A DNA stretch of 64,000 nucleotides from Nemesobacter sp965249045 (lineage in GTDB: Bacteria; Desulfobacterota_D; UBA1144; Nemesobacterales; Nemesobacteraceae). This document shows positions 51,108-60,047 of this stretch, piece by piece. The first letter of the stretch is position 1, and the number at the start of each line of letters is the position of its first letter. The notes under the pieces were generated by a model. The model searched no databases and had not been told where the DNA came from. It was given only the letters and a program-made list of their open reading frames with translations. The position numbers and the translations under genes were made by a program. The stretch spans positions 1,550,001-1,614,000 of the forward strand of contig OZ252213.1 in the NCBI GenBank assembly GCA_965249045.1, in the 5' to 3' direction.

Positions 51108-52493
51108 TCAGGGTTTCCCCTTCTTCACTCTTTTTCTCTCCGCCCAGCCCTTTATTTCCTTCTGTACCGCGCGCTCTATCGCGAGAGCGCCCGAGGAAAC
51201 GTCTTTTGTTACGGTGGAACCTGCCGCCGTAGTCGCGTCCTTTCCCACTTTTACAGGTGCAACCAGCATGGTGTCACTCCCTATGAAAGCGCCGTCTTCC
51301 ACCACGGTTCTGTGCTTGTTCACGCCATCGTAGTTACAGGTAATGGTTCCCGCACCGATATTAACCCCGGCGCCGATATCGGCATCTCCCACGTAGGACA
51401 GATGGGGAACCTTGGAACCGACTCCTATTTCCGATTTTTTTATCTCAACGAAATTTCCGATCTTGGCCCCGGTTTTTATCCTGGCCTCGGGCCGCAGGTG
51501 ACAAAAAGGCCCCATTACAACGCTGTCTTCGACTTCGCACCCCGTAAGATACGAAGAGAACCTTACCTCGACGTTATTTCCTATCAGTGAATCTTCAATG
51601 TATACGGATGGTCCTATTCTGCAGCCGTCCCCGATGCGGACTTCGCCGTGGATATAAGTATTCGGATACACAGTCGTATCCTTACCTATGCTTACTGAGT
51701 CCGATATGTAAGTGGTTTCGGGATCTACTATTGTAACCCCGTTTTCCATGTGTCGGCGGTTTATCGCGCGTCTTACGGTTTTTTCCGCTTCGCCGAGCTG
51801 TTCTCTGCTGTTCACTCCAGACACCTCCTTTGGATCTGCCAGCGTAAAAGCCAGAAGCCTGCGTTTACGGGAAACGCAGAGATTTATGATTCCGGGCAGG
51901 TAATACTCTCCCTGGCTGTTTTCCCTGTCGAGTCCGCCCAGGCTTTCCCAGAGAAAAGAGGAATTCACGCAGTAAATTCCGGCATTTATTTCTTTTTCTT
52001 TTTTCTCGTCCGCAGTGGCGTCTTTATCCTCCACTATGCGAAGTACTTCCCCTCCGGCATTCCTCAACACCCTTCCGTATCCGCCGGGGTCTTCAACCAC
52101 TGTGGATATGAACGAAACATCCGTCCCGTTTTTCACGTGGGAATCCGTAAATTCACGCAGAGTAGAAATGCCCGTCGCGGGGACATCTCCGCTCAGTATA
52201 AGAATATCTCCCGAAAAACCCCGGAGAGCATCCTCACAGCACGAAACCGCGTGTCCCGTTCCAAGCTGCGGCTCCTGAATTATCATCTTCACCGGGTAAT
52301 CCGAAACCGCCTCCTTAACAAGCTCAGAGTCATGCCCCCGAACAAGTACGATTCTATCGGGTTCCATCTCTTGAGCCGCATCCAGAACATAGTACAGCAT
52401 GGGTTTTTTGAGGATGGGGTGCAGCACCTTGGGAAGTTCCGAATTCATGCGGACTCCCTTGCCCGCCGCCAGAATTATAACGGCCAGAGACAT
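51108..52493 (-). CDS. glmU: Bifunctional GlcN-1-P acetyltransferase / UDP-GlcNAc pyrophosphorylase
   Basis: A 461-residue protein. The N-terminal uridylyltransferase has IILAAGKGVRMNSELPKVLH. The C-terminal left-handed beta helix shows hexapeptide repeats through SVSIGKDTTVYPNTYIHGEV and GAGTITCNYDGVNKHRTVVE, with the acetyl-CoA site near KDVSSGALAIERA. Together with glmS one base downstream it makes UDP-GlcNAc for peptidoglycan and LPS. Confidence 0.98.
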   Translation of the reverse strand: MSLAVIILAAGKGVRMNSELPKVLHPILKKPMLYYVLDAAQEMEPDRIVLVRGHDSELVKEAVSDYPVKMIIQEPQLGTGHAVSCCEDALRGFSGDILILSGDVPATGISTLREFTDSHVKNGTDVSFISTVVEDPGGYGRVLRNAGGEVLRIVEDKDATADEKKEKEINAGIYCVNSSFLWESLGGLDRENSQGEYYLPGIINLCVSRKRRLLAFTLADPKEVSGVNSREQLGEAEKTVRRAINRRHMENGVTIVDPETTYISDSVSIGKDTTVYPNTYIHGEVRIGDGCRIGPSVYIEDSLIGNNVEVRFSSYLTGCEVEDSVVMGPFCHLRPEARIKTGAKIGNFVEIKKSEIGVGSKVPHLSYVGDADIGAGVNIGAGTITCNYDGVNKHRTVVEDGAFIGSDTMLVAPVKVGKDATTAAGSTVTKDVSSGALAIERAVQKEIKGWAERKRVKKGKP

Positions 52494-52526
52494 AAGCTTA
52501 TTGTGTGTCAGTAAAAGCCAAAAGAA

Positions 52527-52955
52527 TCAGAACGGAACGTCGTCGTCAGTGAGGCCGGCGCCCTCTTCGTAGGCGAAATCATCTTCAGCGGGGGGCGCTC
52601 CGCCGCCTTTCCTTCCGCTCTCCCCCCTAGCGGAGAGAAACTGCACGGTTCTTCCCACAATCTCGGTCGTATATCTTTTGTTGCCTTCCCTGTCGTCCCA
52701 TGAGCGGGTTCTCAGATAGCCCTCCACGTAAACGGAACTTCCCTTGGAAAGATACTCGCCGCACACTTCCCCGAGCCTGTCAAACACCACTACCCTGTGC
52801 CACTCGGTGCGTTCCTGAGAATTTCCGTCTCTGTCTCTCCATTTTTCCGTTGTAGCAACCGAGAAATTGGTGACCGCCTTTCCGTCCGGCGTATACCTTA
52901 CTTCGGGGTCTCTTCCCAGATTGCCGAGTATTATAGCCTTGTTAACCGCTGCCAT
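52527..52955 (-). CDS. ssb: Single-stranded DNA-binding protein
   Basis: A 142-residue OB-fold protein, AAVNKAIILGNLGRDPEVRY at the start and VYVEGYLRTRSWDDREGNKR inside. It has a short Gly/Glu-rich linker and the acidic tail DDDVPF that recruits partner proteins. It heads the run ssb-glmU-glmS-purD, with 33 bp to glmU. Confidence 0.97.
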   Translation of the reverse strand: MAAVNKAIILGNLGRDPEVRYTPDGKAVTNFSVATTEKWRDRDGNSQERTEWHRVVVFDRLGEVCGEYLSKGSSVYVEGYLRTRSWDDREGNKRYTTEIVGRTVQFLSARGESGRKGGGAPPAEDDFAYEEGAGLTDDDVPF

Positions 52956-53512
52956 GAGTTTTAATCGCCCCCGTCTATATATTTTTTTTAAATGTACACG
53001 ACGATTCTGAAGATTTAAACAGTGTTAATAGCAAATGCAACTCAGACTGTGAATTTATTGCGAGAAGGGTTATTTCAAAATGAATGTGCAGTCAACAATG
53101 CGGGTGTTTTTTGATTGAAGGGGTTAAAAATCCGGTTCGATACTCCCGATCCGGTGTCATAATGTCAAGTTAACGGACTTTTCCTTCCCTTCTCACGGTG
53201 TTTTTCAGGATAGTTGTCGCATATTATAACATGACGCGCCCTGGTTTTTACCTCCTCTGAAGTTCTCTCCAATCTCATAATCATAGTCATTCATCAAGCG
53301 GCTTCGTCCTTTCTCCGATCCCGATTCAGCCACACTTCTTCTACAGGCGACCAGTTTCGCGTTTTCCCCGACCAGCGAAGCGGATTCTTCCGCTTCGCCT
53401 CCCTGTACACCTCGTCCCGCCTGGACAATATCTCCCTGTCCAAACCCGCGTGGCGCTGAGAAGGGGTTACGAACCTCCCTAATTCTTAGGATAGTTGTCG
53501 CATTTTTTGAAT

Positions 53513-53552
53513 TTTCAAGTTTCCAGAAATTTAAATTTCTGGAAACTTGAAA
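53513..53552 (+). repeat. Perfect 40-bp palindrome in the leader of IS3 copy A orfA
   Basis: Twenty bases starting tttcaagtttccag are followed directly by their complement. It ends just before the orfA ribosome site (aggagg at 53554-53559) and 16 bp before the ATG. In RNA it would fold into a long hairpin beside the ribosome site; transcripts entering from outside would contain it, so it may limit transposase translation. Confidence 0.85.
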
Positions 53553-53568
53553 CAGGAGGACAACTAAA

Positions 53569-54066
53569 ATGAAAAAGTACAGTTATGAGTTCAAGACCCA
53601 GGCCGTTGAGAAAGCTTTGAACCGAGGTGAAGCGCCGCTGCGTTCCGTGGCTCTGCATCTCGGCGTAGATCATTCTACTCTGCGAAGGTGGATATCTCAG
53701 TTTGAGAATCAATCTTGTCAGGAGCAGATCATGAGCAAAGAAAAAACACCCCAGTCATGGACCCCGGAGCAGAAACTGGAGATCGTTATCGCGTGTGAAT
53801 CCATGGACGAGGGACGGATAAGCGCCCATTGCAGAGAACATGGCGTCTACCCCCATCATGTGAAGCAGTGGAAGAGGGAGATCCTGAAATTAATGTCGAC
53901 CTCGCCAGGAACCGCGAATCCTGCTCAGCTAAAGCAGCTCAGAGAGGAGAACAAATCCCTCAGGAAGGAGCTGGGCAGAAAGGAAAAAGCTCTGGCCGAA
54001 ACTGCGGCGCTTCTCGTTCTTAAAAAAAAAGCCGGGCAGATATGGGGAACAAGCGAGGACGACTGA
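53569..54066 (+). CDS. IS3-family OrfA (transposase N-terminal, DNA-binding part), copy A
   Basis: A 165-residue protein with a helix-turn-helix typical of HTH_Tnp_1: SVALHLGVDHSTLRRWISQF at about residues 25-45, a second HTH-like part (GRISAHCREHGVYPHHVKQW), and a C-terminal leucine-zipper-like helix (QLREENKSLRKELGRKEKAL). It ends in the overlap with orfB after a run of nine A at 54022-54030, the probable -1 frameshift site that makes the OrfAB transposase. Confidence 0.92.
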   Translation: MKKYSYEFKTQAVEKALNRGEAPLRSVALHLGVDHSTLRRWISQFENQSCQEQIMSKEKTPQSWTPEQKLEIVIACESMDEGRISAHCREHGVYPHHVKQWKREILKLMSTSPGTANPAQLKQLREENKSLRKELGRKEKALAETAALLVLKKKAGQIWGTSEDD

Positions 54067-55100
54067 CCGTGTGTGATGAACGTGAACAGATAATCGCTTC
54101 GGTAAAAGAAGCTGTCGGTTCGGGAGCCCGTCTGGGCGCCGCGTGCGAAATTGTGGGGATAAACGCAAGGACTTACCTGCGATGGAGCAAGCCGGACAAT
54201 ACTCATGACGGGCGTACAGATGCCCGTCATGAACCTCCGAACAAGCTTGGGGAAGAGGAGAGAGAAAAGATCGTAGAGGTCGTCAACAGCCCGCAGTACG
54301 CGGACATGCCTCCCTCGAAGATAGTGCCTCTGCTGGCCGATTCCGGCCAGTACCTGGCCAGTGAGTCCACGTTTTACAAAGTGCTGAGGGAGAAGGGACA
54401 ATTATCCCATCGCCACAAGTCAAAACCCAGTACAGGAGGCAAACCCCGCGGTCTGTGCGCCACCGCTCCCAACCGTGTCTACAGTTGGGACATAACTTAT
54501 CTGCCGACTTGCGTTGGGGGCATGTTCTTTTACCTGTACATGGTGATGGACATATACAGCAGGAAGATCGTAGGCTGGCAGGTGCACAAGCGGGAATCAA
54601 GCGAGCTTGCGGCCGATCTGATGACCGATATCTGTTTGAGAGAAGGCGTGGAGCGCGGGGAGGTCACTCTGCACTCCGACAACGGCGGGGCCATGAAAGG
54701 GGCCACGCTGCTTGTGACCTTACAGAAGCTCGGAGTGGTTCGGTCTGCGAGCCGTCCGGGGGTGAGCAGCGACAACGCGTATTCGGAATCATTGTTTCGG
54801 ACTTTGAAATACGTGCCGTATTACCCACAGCGGCCCTTTGAGGATATCGTGGAGGCTCGCCGGTGGGTGGAGGGGTTTGTCGGCTGGTACAACGAGGCTC
54901 ATCTGCACAGCGGGATCAAGTTCGTAACCCCTTCGCAGCGTCATGAGGGTCTGGACAAGGAGATATTGTCCAGACGGGACGAGGTGTACAAGGAGGCGAA
55001 GAGGAAGAACCCGATTCGCTGGTCTCGGCAGACGCGAAACTGGTCACAGGTAAAGGAGGTATGGCTTAACCCTGATCAGAGAAAGGACAAAGCTGCTTGA
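54042..55100 (+). CDS. IS3-family OrfB (DDE catalytic part), copy A
   Basis: A 352-residue frame in the -1 phase relative to orfA, overlapping by 25 bp. The catalytic triad is visible: D in YSWDITYLPT, D in LHSDNGGAMKG, and E in NAYSESLFRTLKYVPYYP at 35-residue spacing. It is complete to its C-terminus and in all likelihood made as a fusion with OrfA. Intact copy. Confidence 0.93.
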   Translation: MGNKRGRLTVCDEREQIIASVKEAVGSGARLGAACEIVGINARTYLRWSKPDNTHDGRTDARHEPPNKLGEEEREKIVEVVNSPQYADMPPSKIVPLLADSGQYLASESTFYKVLREKGQLSHRHKSKPSTGGKPRGLCATAPNRVYSWDITYLPTCVGGMFFYLYMVMDIYSRKIVGWQVHKRESSELAADLMTDICLREGVERGEVTLHSDNGGAMKGATLLVTLQKLGVVRSASRPGVSSDNAYSESLFRTLKYVPYYPQRPFEDIVEARRWVEGFVGWYNEAHLHSGIKFVTPSQRHEGLDKEILSRRDEVYKEAKRKNPIRWSRQTRNWSQVKEVWLNPDQRKDKAA

Positions 55101-55133
55101 TGAATGACTATGATTATGAGATTGGAGAGAACT

Positions 55134-56078
55134 TCAGAGGAGGTGCAAACCAGGGCGCGTCATGTTATAATTTGCGACAACTATCCTAAAAAACACCGAC
55201 CTGATCCCGCTGTGCAGATGAACATCGTTGTACCAGCCGACAAACCCCTCCACCCACCGGCGCGCCTCCACAATCTCCTCAAAAGGCCGATCAGGATAAT
55301 AAGGCACATATTTCAAAGTCCGAAACAACGATTCCGAATACGCGTTGTCGCTGCTCACCCCGGGACGGCTCACAGACCGAACTACTCCAAGCTTCTGTAA
55401 GGTCGCAAGCAACGTAGCTCCCTTCATCGCCCCGCCATTGTCAGAATGCAGAGTGACCTCCCCGCGCTTGACGCCTTCTGTTATGCAGATGTCTGTCATC
55501 AGGTCTGCCGCCAGTTCGCTTGATTCCCGCTTGTACACCTGCCAGCCGACTATCTTTCTGCTGTATATGTCCATCACCATGTAAAGGTAAAAGAACATCC
55601 CCCCAACCCTCGTGGGCAAGTAAGTTATATCCCAGCTGTACACACAGTTGGAACCGGCGGCAAGCAGACCGCGGGGCTTGGCGCCACTCGGGGGTTTTGA
55701 GCGGTGACGATGGGACAGTTGTCCCACATCCCTCAACACCCTGTAAAACGTGGACTCACTCGCCAGGTACTGCCCGGAATCGGCAAGCAGAGGCACTATT
55801 TTAGAGGGAGGAAGATCCGCGTACTCCGGGCTGTTTGCCGCCCCCACAAGCTTCCGTCTTTCCTCCTCGTCAAGCTTGTTCGGCGGTTGATGACGGGCGT
55901 CGGGACGCCCGTCACAAACATTGTCCGGCCTGCTCCATCTCTGATAAGTTCTTGCGCTTATCTCCATCAGTTCGCAGGCGGGGCCCAGGCGAACTCCCGA
56001 GCCCAAAGCCTCCTTGACCGAGGCGCTTATCTGTCTGCGTTCATCTCCCACGGTCAATCGTCCTCTTCGGTTCCCCAT
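55134..56078 (-). pseudogene. IS3-family OrfB, copy B, interrupted (rest at 53294-53476)
   Basis: The frame matches copy A OrfB up to HLHSGIR and then runs into copy A's end, giving a false tail. The true 3' part continues at 53476 and ends at TGA 53296-53294 (…FVTPSQRHAGLDREILSRRD…). Catalytic D, D and E are present in the first part. Differences from copy A throughout show that the two copies had diverged before the nesting event. Confidence 0.88.
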
Positions 56079-56554
56079 ATCTGCTCGGCTTTTTTTTTAA
56101 GCACCAGCAGCGCCGCGGCTTCGGCCAGGGCCTTTTCCTTTCGGCGAAGCTCCTTCTTTAGGGACTTGTTCTCCTCTGTGAGCTGTTTCAGCCGAACCGG
56201 GCTCGGGGATTTCCCCGAGGTCGACATTGACTTTAAGATCTCGGCTTTCCACTGCTTGACGTGATGTGGGTAAACACCCCGTTCCCTGCAATGGGCGCTT
56301 ATCTGTTCTTTGCCCATGGATTCACACGCCATAACGATCTCAAGCTTCTGTCCGGCGGTCCACAACCGGGGTGATTTTTCTTCGTTCATGATCCCCTCTG
56401 CGTAAGATTGGTTTTCAAACTGGTTTACCCATCTTCGAAGAGTAGAATGATCTACGCCGAGGTGTATGGCAACACGTCTGAGCGAAACATCAGGGTCTCG
56501 CCCAAGAGCTTTTTCCACGGCCCGGGCCTTGAACTTATAACTGTATTTTTTCAT
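56054..56554 (-). CDS. IS3-family OrfA, copy B
   Basis: A 166-residue homologue of copy A OrfA, with RVAIHLGVDHSTLRRWVNQF and a charged zipper-like helix. The same run of nine A (T on the plus strand) precedes the overlap with orfB. It can still be translated, but its partner OrfB is interrupted, so it may only act as a regulator or inhibitor of related copies. Confidence 0.88.
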   Translation of the reverse strand: MKKYSYKFKARAVEKALGRDPDVSLRRVAIHLGVDHSTLRRWVNQFENQSYAEGIMNEEKSPRLWTAGQKLEIVMACESMGKEQISAHCRERGVYPHHVKQWKAEILKSMSTSGKSPSPVRLKQLTEENKSLKKELRRKEKALAEAAALLVLKKKAEQIWGTEEDD

Positions 56555-56571
56555 TGTAGTTGTCCTCCTGC

Positions 56572-56609
56572 TTAAGTTCTTCAGAAATTTAAGTTTCTGA
56601 AGAACTTAA
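56572..56609 (-). repeat. Inverted repeat in the leader of IS3 copy B orfA
   Basis: Sixteen-base arms (ttaagttcttcagaaa and complement) with a 6-base loop occupy the same place as the palindrome of copy A. The sequence differs from copy A, but both arms changed together so pairing is kept. Confidence 0.8.
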
Positions 56610-56647
56610 AGATCAAAAAAAGCGACAACTATCCTGACATCTAGGGC

Positions 56648-58141
56648 TCAGGCCATCTGCGGTCCGTAAACCCTCCGCCCGGCGCAATACTCCCTGAGTC
56701 TTTGCGCTCCCAGAATGTTAAGCACCCGAGTGAAGTTGTAGGCCATCACCATCAAGCTGAACTCCCCCCGGCATTTCTTCAAACCCCGCATTAAAAACTG
56801 GTGAAGTCCACATCTGCTTTTTAACGTCCCAAACGGGTGTTCGACAATCTTCCCACGCTCTTTCATCTTCCTCACTCCCAGCTCCATCCTCCGCTTGTGC
56901 CTATCAATCACTTCCTGATATTCCCAGCGCCGTATCATCCTGACCTGCGCCTTCTCACTAATACAACTGCTGCGCACTGAACACCCCCTGCACTCCGCGG
57001 TTCTGCCCAGATACACAATATATTTCTTTCCACTCTTCCCTCCCGAACCTCTACAAGGAGTCAGCCGCTTCCCCTGCGGACACCAGTAACAATCTTCCTC
57101 TGTGTCATAAGTGAATTCATCCAGACTGTAGCGCCCCCTGTTCCTTATCCCGGAACTTTTGTCAGGAACCGCAACGTAAACAGTTATGTCCTCATCCTCG
57201 CAACGCTTGAGTTGCGTGCTCTCGTAATAACCACCGTCGGCCAACCCCACAAGCTGTTCCGTACCGAGCCTTCTCTTTGTCTCCACAAGCATCCCGGCCA
57301 ATTGATGAGTGTCCGTACCGTCCTGAACCACATCCTCCGTGACCACAAGCTTGTGCTCTGAGTCAACCGCTATCTGTGCGTTGTATCCTGCTACGCTCTG
57401 CCCCCGCTTCCTAAGCAGCCTCGCGTCGGGATCCACACTCGATACCTGTGAATCTCCCCTTCTCTCCATGCGCTCTTTAAGTTCTCGCTTCTCCCCCTGG
57501 CGCCGCTTCATCTTCTCTATCTTCTCCAATAAAACCTCGTCGTTGCTCGTATCCTGAGCCCCCGCCTTGTCATCCGCCGCATCCTGCTCCTCAAGGGCCA
57601 CCTGATACTCCTTTATCTTCTCCTCTATATTCTCTAACTCCCTGTCTATGTAACCTTCGGTCTGGATGCTTCCCCTGCTTGCGTCCGCCTTGAAAAAAGA
57701 ACCGTCCACTGCCACCTCCTCCCCACCGAACAAATCAAGCTCCCTGCACAGCAAAACAAAACCCCGGTTGACCTCCCGCAACTGCCCCACGTGGTCCTTG
57801 CGGAAATCCGAAATGCTCTTGTACGAGGGCCGAAGCCCCTTCACAAGCCAGATCACTTCCAAGTTCCTTCGGGTCTCCGCTTCTAGCTTGCGGCTGCTGC
57901 GTATCCCGTGCTGATATCCGTAAAGATAGAGCTTAAGCATCGCCCAGGGATTATACGGAGGCTGCCCGGCTACGGTACCGGTCTCTGTGTGCTTGAACCC
58001 CAGAGAAGCAAGGTCGAGGGTATCGACGTAAGCGTCAAGGGCTCGAACCTGGTGATTCTCGCCCACGTAGTCCTCCACCCGCTCGGGCAGAAGCAGTCTT
58101 TGCGTGCGGTCAAGGGTGGGCTTGTATCGGCGTTGGTTCAT
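56648..58141 (-). CDS. IS1182-family transposase
   Basis: I choose the ATG at 58141, giving 497 residues starting MNQRRYKPTLDRTQRLLLPE; the in-frame extension to 58213 has no match. Family blocks are GQPPYNPWAMLKLYLYGYQH (N-terminal DUF772-like part), EEVAVDGSFFKADASRGS (catalytic Asp), VGLADGGYYESTQL (second Asp) and a C-terminal GKIVEHPFGTLKSRCGLHQF with the Glu-containing region. The stop codon coincides with the IS3 copy B target duplication, so the coding frame is still whole, but its own 3' end lies 3.4 kb away or is lost. Confidence 0.9.
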   Translation of the reverse strand: MNQRRYKPTLDRTQRLLLPERVEDYVGENHQVRALDAYVDTLDLASLGFKHTETGTVAGQPPYNPWAMLKLYLYGYQHGIRSSRKLEAETRRNLEVIWLVKGLRPSYKSISDFRKDHVGQLREVNRGFVLLCRELDLFGGEEVAVDGSFFKADASRGSIQTEGYIDRELENIEEKIKEYQVALEEQDAADDKAGAQDTSNDEVLLEKIEKMKRRQGEKRELKERMERRGDSQVSSVDPDARLLRKRGQSVAGYNAQIAVDSEHKLVVTEDVVQDGTDTHQLAGMLVETKRRLGTEQLVGLADGGYYESTQLKRCEDEDITVYVAVPDKSSGIRNRGRYSLDEFTYDTEEDCYWCPQGKRLTPCRGSGGKSGKKYIVYLGRTAECRGCSVRSSCISEKAQVRMIRRWEYQEVIDRHKRRMELGVRKMKERGKIVEHPFGTLKSRCGLHQFLMRGLKKCRGEFSLMVMAYNFTRVLNILGAQRLREYCAGRRVYGPQMA

Positions 58142-58410
58142 ATTGTGTTCCACCTTGGTATCTCCTTTAAGAGTAAGTGGTGTAATTATACCTTGGGGAG
58201 GAGGTAATATCAACGCCTAACTGCCTGAAATACAAAGATAATTACGTTGCTTTAAACAATCAGGACAAGGGAAGGAGGAAAGAGCAAATGATCTCTTGCA
58301 TTCTCGCGATGTGCCGTCGAGTATGAGTTCTCCGACCAAATACCCAAGAATACTTTCACAGTCTCAACTGTCCGGTTTTATAGCACGCGAGTTGTCCGCT
58401 TTGGCTTTCT

Positions 58411-58453
58411 TCACATCAGCCTCGCAGGGCGTAGCCCGAAGAGGGTGATGTGA
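58411..58453. repeat. Hairpin-forming inverted repeat
   Basis: Outer arms tcacatca / tgatgtga enclose a second palindrome gggcgtagccc. The core gggcgtagcccga also occurs, inverted, inside the hairpin at 61741-61789. It may be a terminator or a REP-like element. Confidence 0.55.
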
Positions 58454-58775
58454 AACTGCGATGCCCTCCTATCTGGGCCCTCGGTTTACTTATTCCTCCT
58501 TTGTTCTTCAACCTGCCTTCGCTGTCATAATTTCCCACTTTACGCTTCCCATGATACACAGCCATACTCCCGTCCTCATATTCATGCACAACCACCTTTG
58601 CCCTCACGAAGTGGTAACGATCCTCAACCGGCGGGATCTGTAAACTTATCCCCTTGTACCTCACGCAGTTGTCATTGCCCACTACCCTTGGGTGCTTCAG
58701 ACACAGTATGTCATCAAGTTCAACATCAAACAGAGGCACAAACGCTTCTCCCTCTTCCCTGGTGCTTATTCCAGT
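58416..58775 (-). pseudogene. C-terminal remnant of an ISNCY/IS481-like transposase
   Basis: An open frame without a proper start. It reads GEAFVPLFDVELDDILCLKH, then VRYKGISLQIPPVEDRYHFV and RAKVVVHEYEDGSMAVYHGK, matching the C-terminal beta-rich domain that follows the rve core in ISNCY-type transposases. The catalytic core is missing. The sequence upstream has two copies of attcggacacc (58778-58788 and 58801-58811), which may be remains of the element's end. Confidence 0.6.
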
Positions 58776-59873
58776 TTATTCGGACACCGATTCCGATTGA
58801 ATTCGGACACCTGAATTCTTTTTTTCTTCTTCCCAAAACAGACTTTTACACTTTCTGTTTTCTGCTGTCAAACAACTCGTAAAAAGTCTGTTTTTTTCTC
58901 CCGCCCGTTGAACATTGAAGTGCACCACCCCTGAAAGCAGGGTTTGAACCATTTGGATGAGTTCACCTCAAGTTGAAAGGGCCAAGTGACAAGGATAATC
59001 TCTAAAGTGACTAACTATAGGAGGTTATCTAATGCAATACACGCACTTGGCCCGAGAAGAAAGGTTCCTGATCTCAAAGCTTTTGCAAGCCGGTCATTCA
59101 CTTCGCGAGATCGGCCGTAAGCTCGGACGTTCTCACTCCACGGTCATCCGAGAAGTAAAGCGCAACATCGGCAAGCGGGGTTACCGATACAAACAGGCGG
59201 ATGAATTTGCGAAGGGTCGTCGCGGGGAAGCATCCTCGGGTCCCCGTAAGATGACCAAAGAACTCTGGGCGATGGTGAACAACCTGCTGATCAGACGGCG
59301 CTGGAGTCCCGAGCAGATAGCCGGGCGGCTTCGTTTTGAGGGCACAGTTTCGGTAAGCGCTAAATGGATATACACGCACATCTGGGAAGACAGGGCAGCT
59401 GGAGGGACTCTTTACCGGTATTTGCGCAGACGAGGCAAGAAGCCGAACCGTCGCGGCAGAGACGGTTCGGGACGCGGCGTCATCCCACAGAGAGTAGACA
59501 TAAGCGAACGTCCGGGAGAGGTTGAGGAGAAGATCAGGGTCGGAGACTGGGAGGCCGACACCATAATAGGCGCAAAGCACCGGGGGACGCTTGTTTCCGT
59601 GGTGGACAGGGTCTCTAAGTTTGTGTTTCTTCGCAAGGTAGGCAAAAAGACCGCGGGAGAGGTGGGAGACGCTTTGTTGCGGTGCTTGGGTCCGGTCAAG
59701 GAGCTGGTGCACACCATAACGGCGGACAACGGCAAAGAGTTTGCCGGGCACGCCACGGTGTCCGGGGGGCTTTCCGCGGGGTTTTACTTCGCTACGCCTT
59801 ACCATTCAGTACCCTTTATCAAGCTTAATTTAGCGGAAATTTTTTAAATCGAGTTTAATTGAAATTCACGGGT

Positions 59874-60015
59874 CGCTTGACCGAGAGCAGCCTTTACCAT
59901 TCCGCGTCAAAGAGCGCTTCCCATGGACACGCGCCTCGGTCAAGCGCCGTGATAAATGCCCGACAGGAAGTTTGTGCCCCTGAGCACCAGTACTGGATCC
60001 GACAAGCATCACGGC
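59874..60015 (+). ncRNA. IS110 bridge RNA: target-binding and donor-binding hairpins
   Basis: Hairpin 1 has a 12-bp stem (59874-59885 with 59935-59946). Its loop holds ttaccattc (59894-59902), identical to the left target flank 59799-59807, and ttcccatg (59918-59925), complementary with one G-U pair to the right target catgggag (61407-61414). Hairpin 2 has an 8-bp stem (59946-59953 with 60008-60015). Its loop holds gacaggaagt (59962-59971), identical to the element's right end 61396-61405, and gtactg (59990-59995), complementary to core plus left end cagtac (59807-59812). This is the guide layout described for IS110/IS621 bridge RNAs. Transcript ends are not defined. Confidence 0.85.
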
Positions 60016-60047
60016 AGACCCGAATTTAATAGGAGGTATTAACTTAC

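Larger units (their letters stand above)
53477..55198 (+). mobile_element. IS3-family element copy A
   Basis: A 1,722-bp element flanked by a 4-bp duplication ACCT (53473-53476 and 55199-55202). Subterminal inverted repeats aggatagttgtcgca are perfect. It holds orfA and orfB in the arrangement of the IS3 family with a -1 frameshift signal. Both frames are intact. It lies inside copy B in opposite orientation. Confidence 0.9.
53196..56646 (-). mobile_element. IS3-family element copy B, interrupted by copy A
   Basis: The two parts are 53196-53476 and 55199-56646, in minus orientation. The ends share aggatagttgtcgc with copy A. A 4-bp direct repeat CTCA flanks the whole (53192-53195 and 56647-56650). 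Rejoining at ACCT restores a continuous orfB, so this is one older copy split by a younger one. Its insertion site is the stop codon of an IS1182 transposase. Confidence 0.88.

Noticed and set aside
49225..51110. glmS ribozyme or riboswitch ahead of glmS
   Set aside because: glmU ends one base before glmS, leaving no room for a leader.
51750..52514. 254-codon plus-strand frame inside glmU
   Set aside because: Antisense shadow; no family match or start signal.
53040..53195. Left-over 3' end of the IS1182 element
   Set aside because: It should lie here, but I could not match a terminal repeat with the 58.2-kb side beyond a loose ctttYccttccctt pattern.
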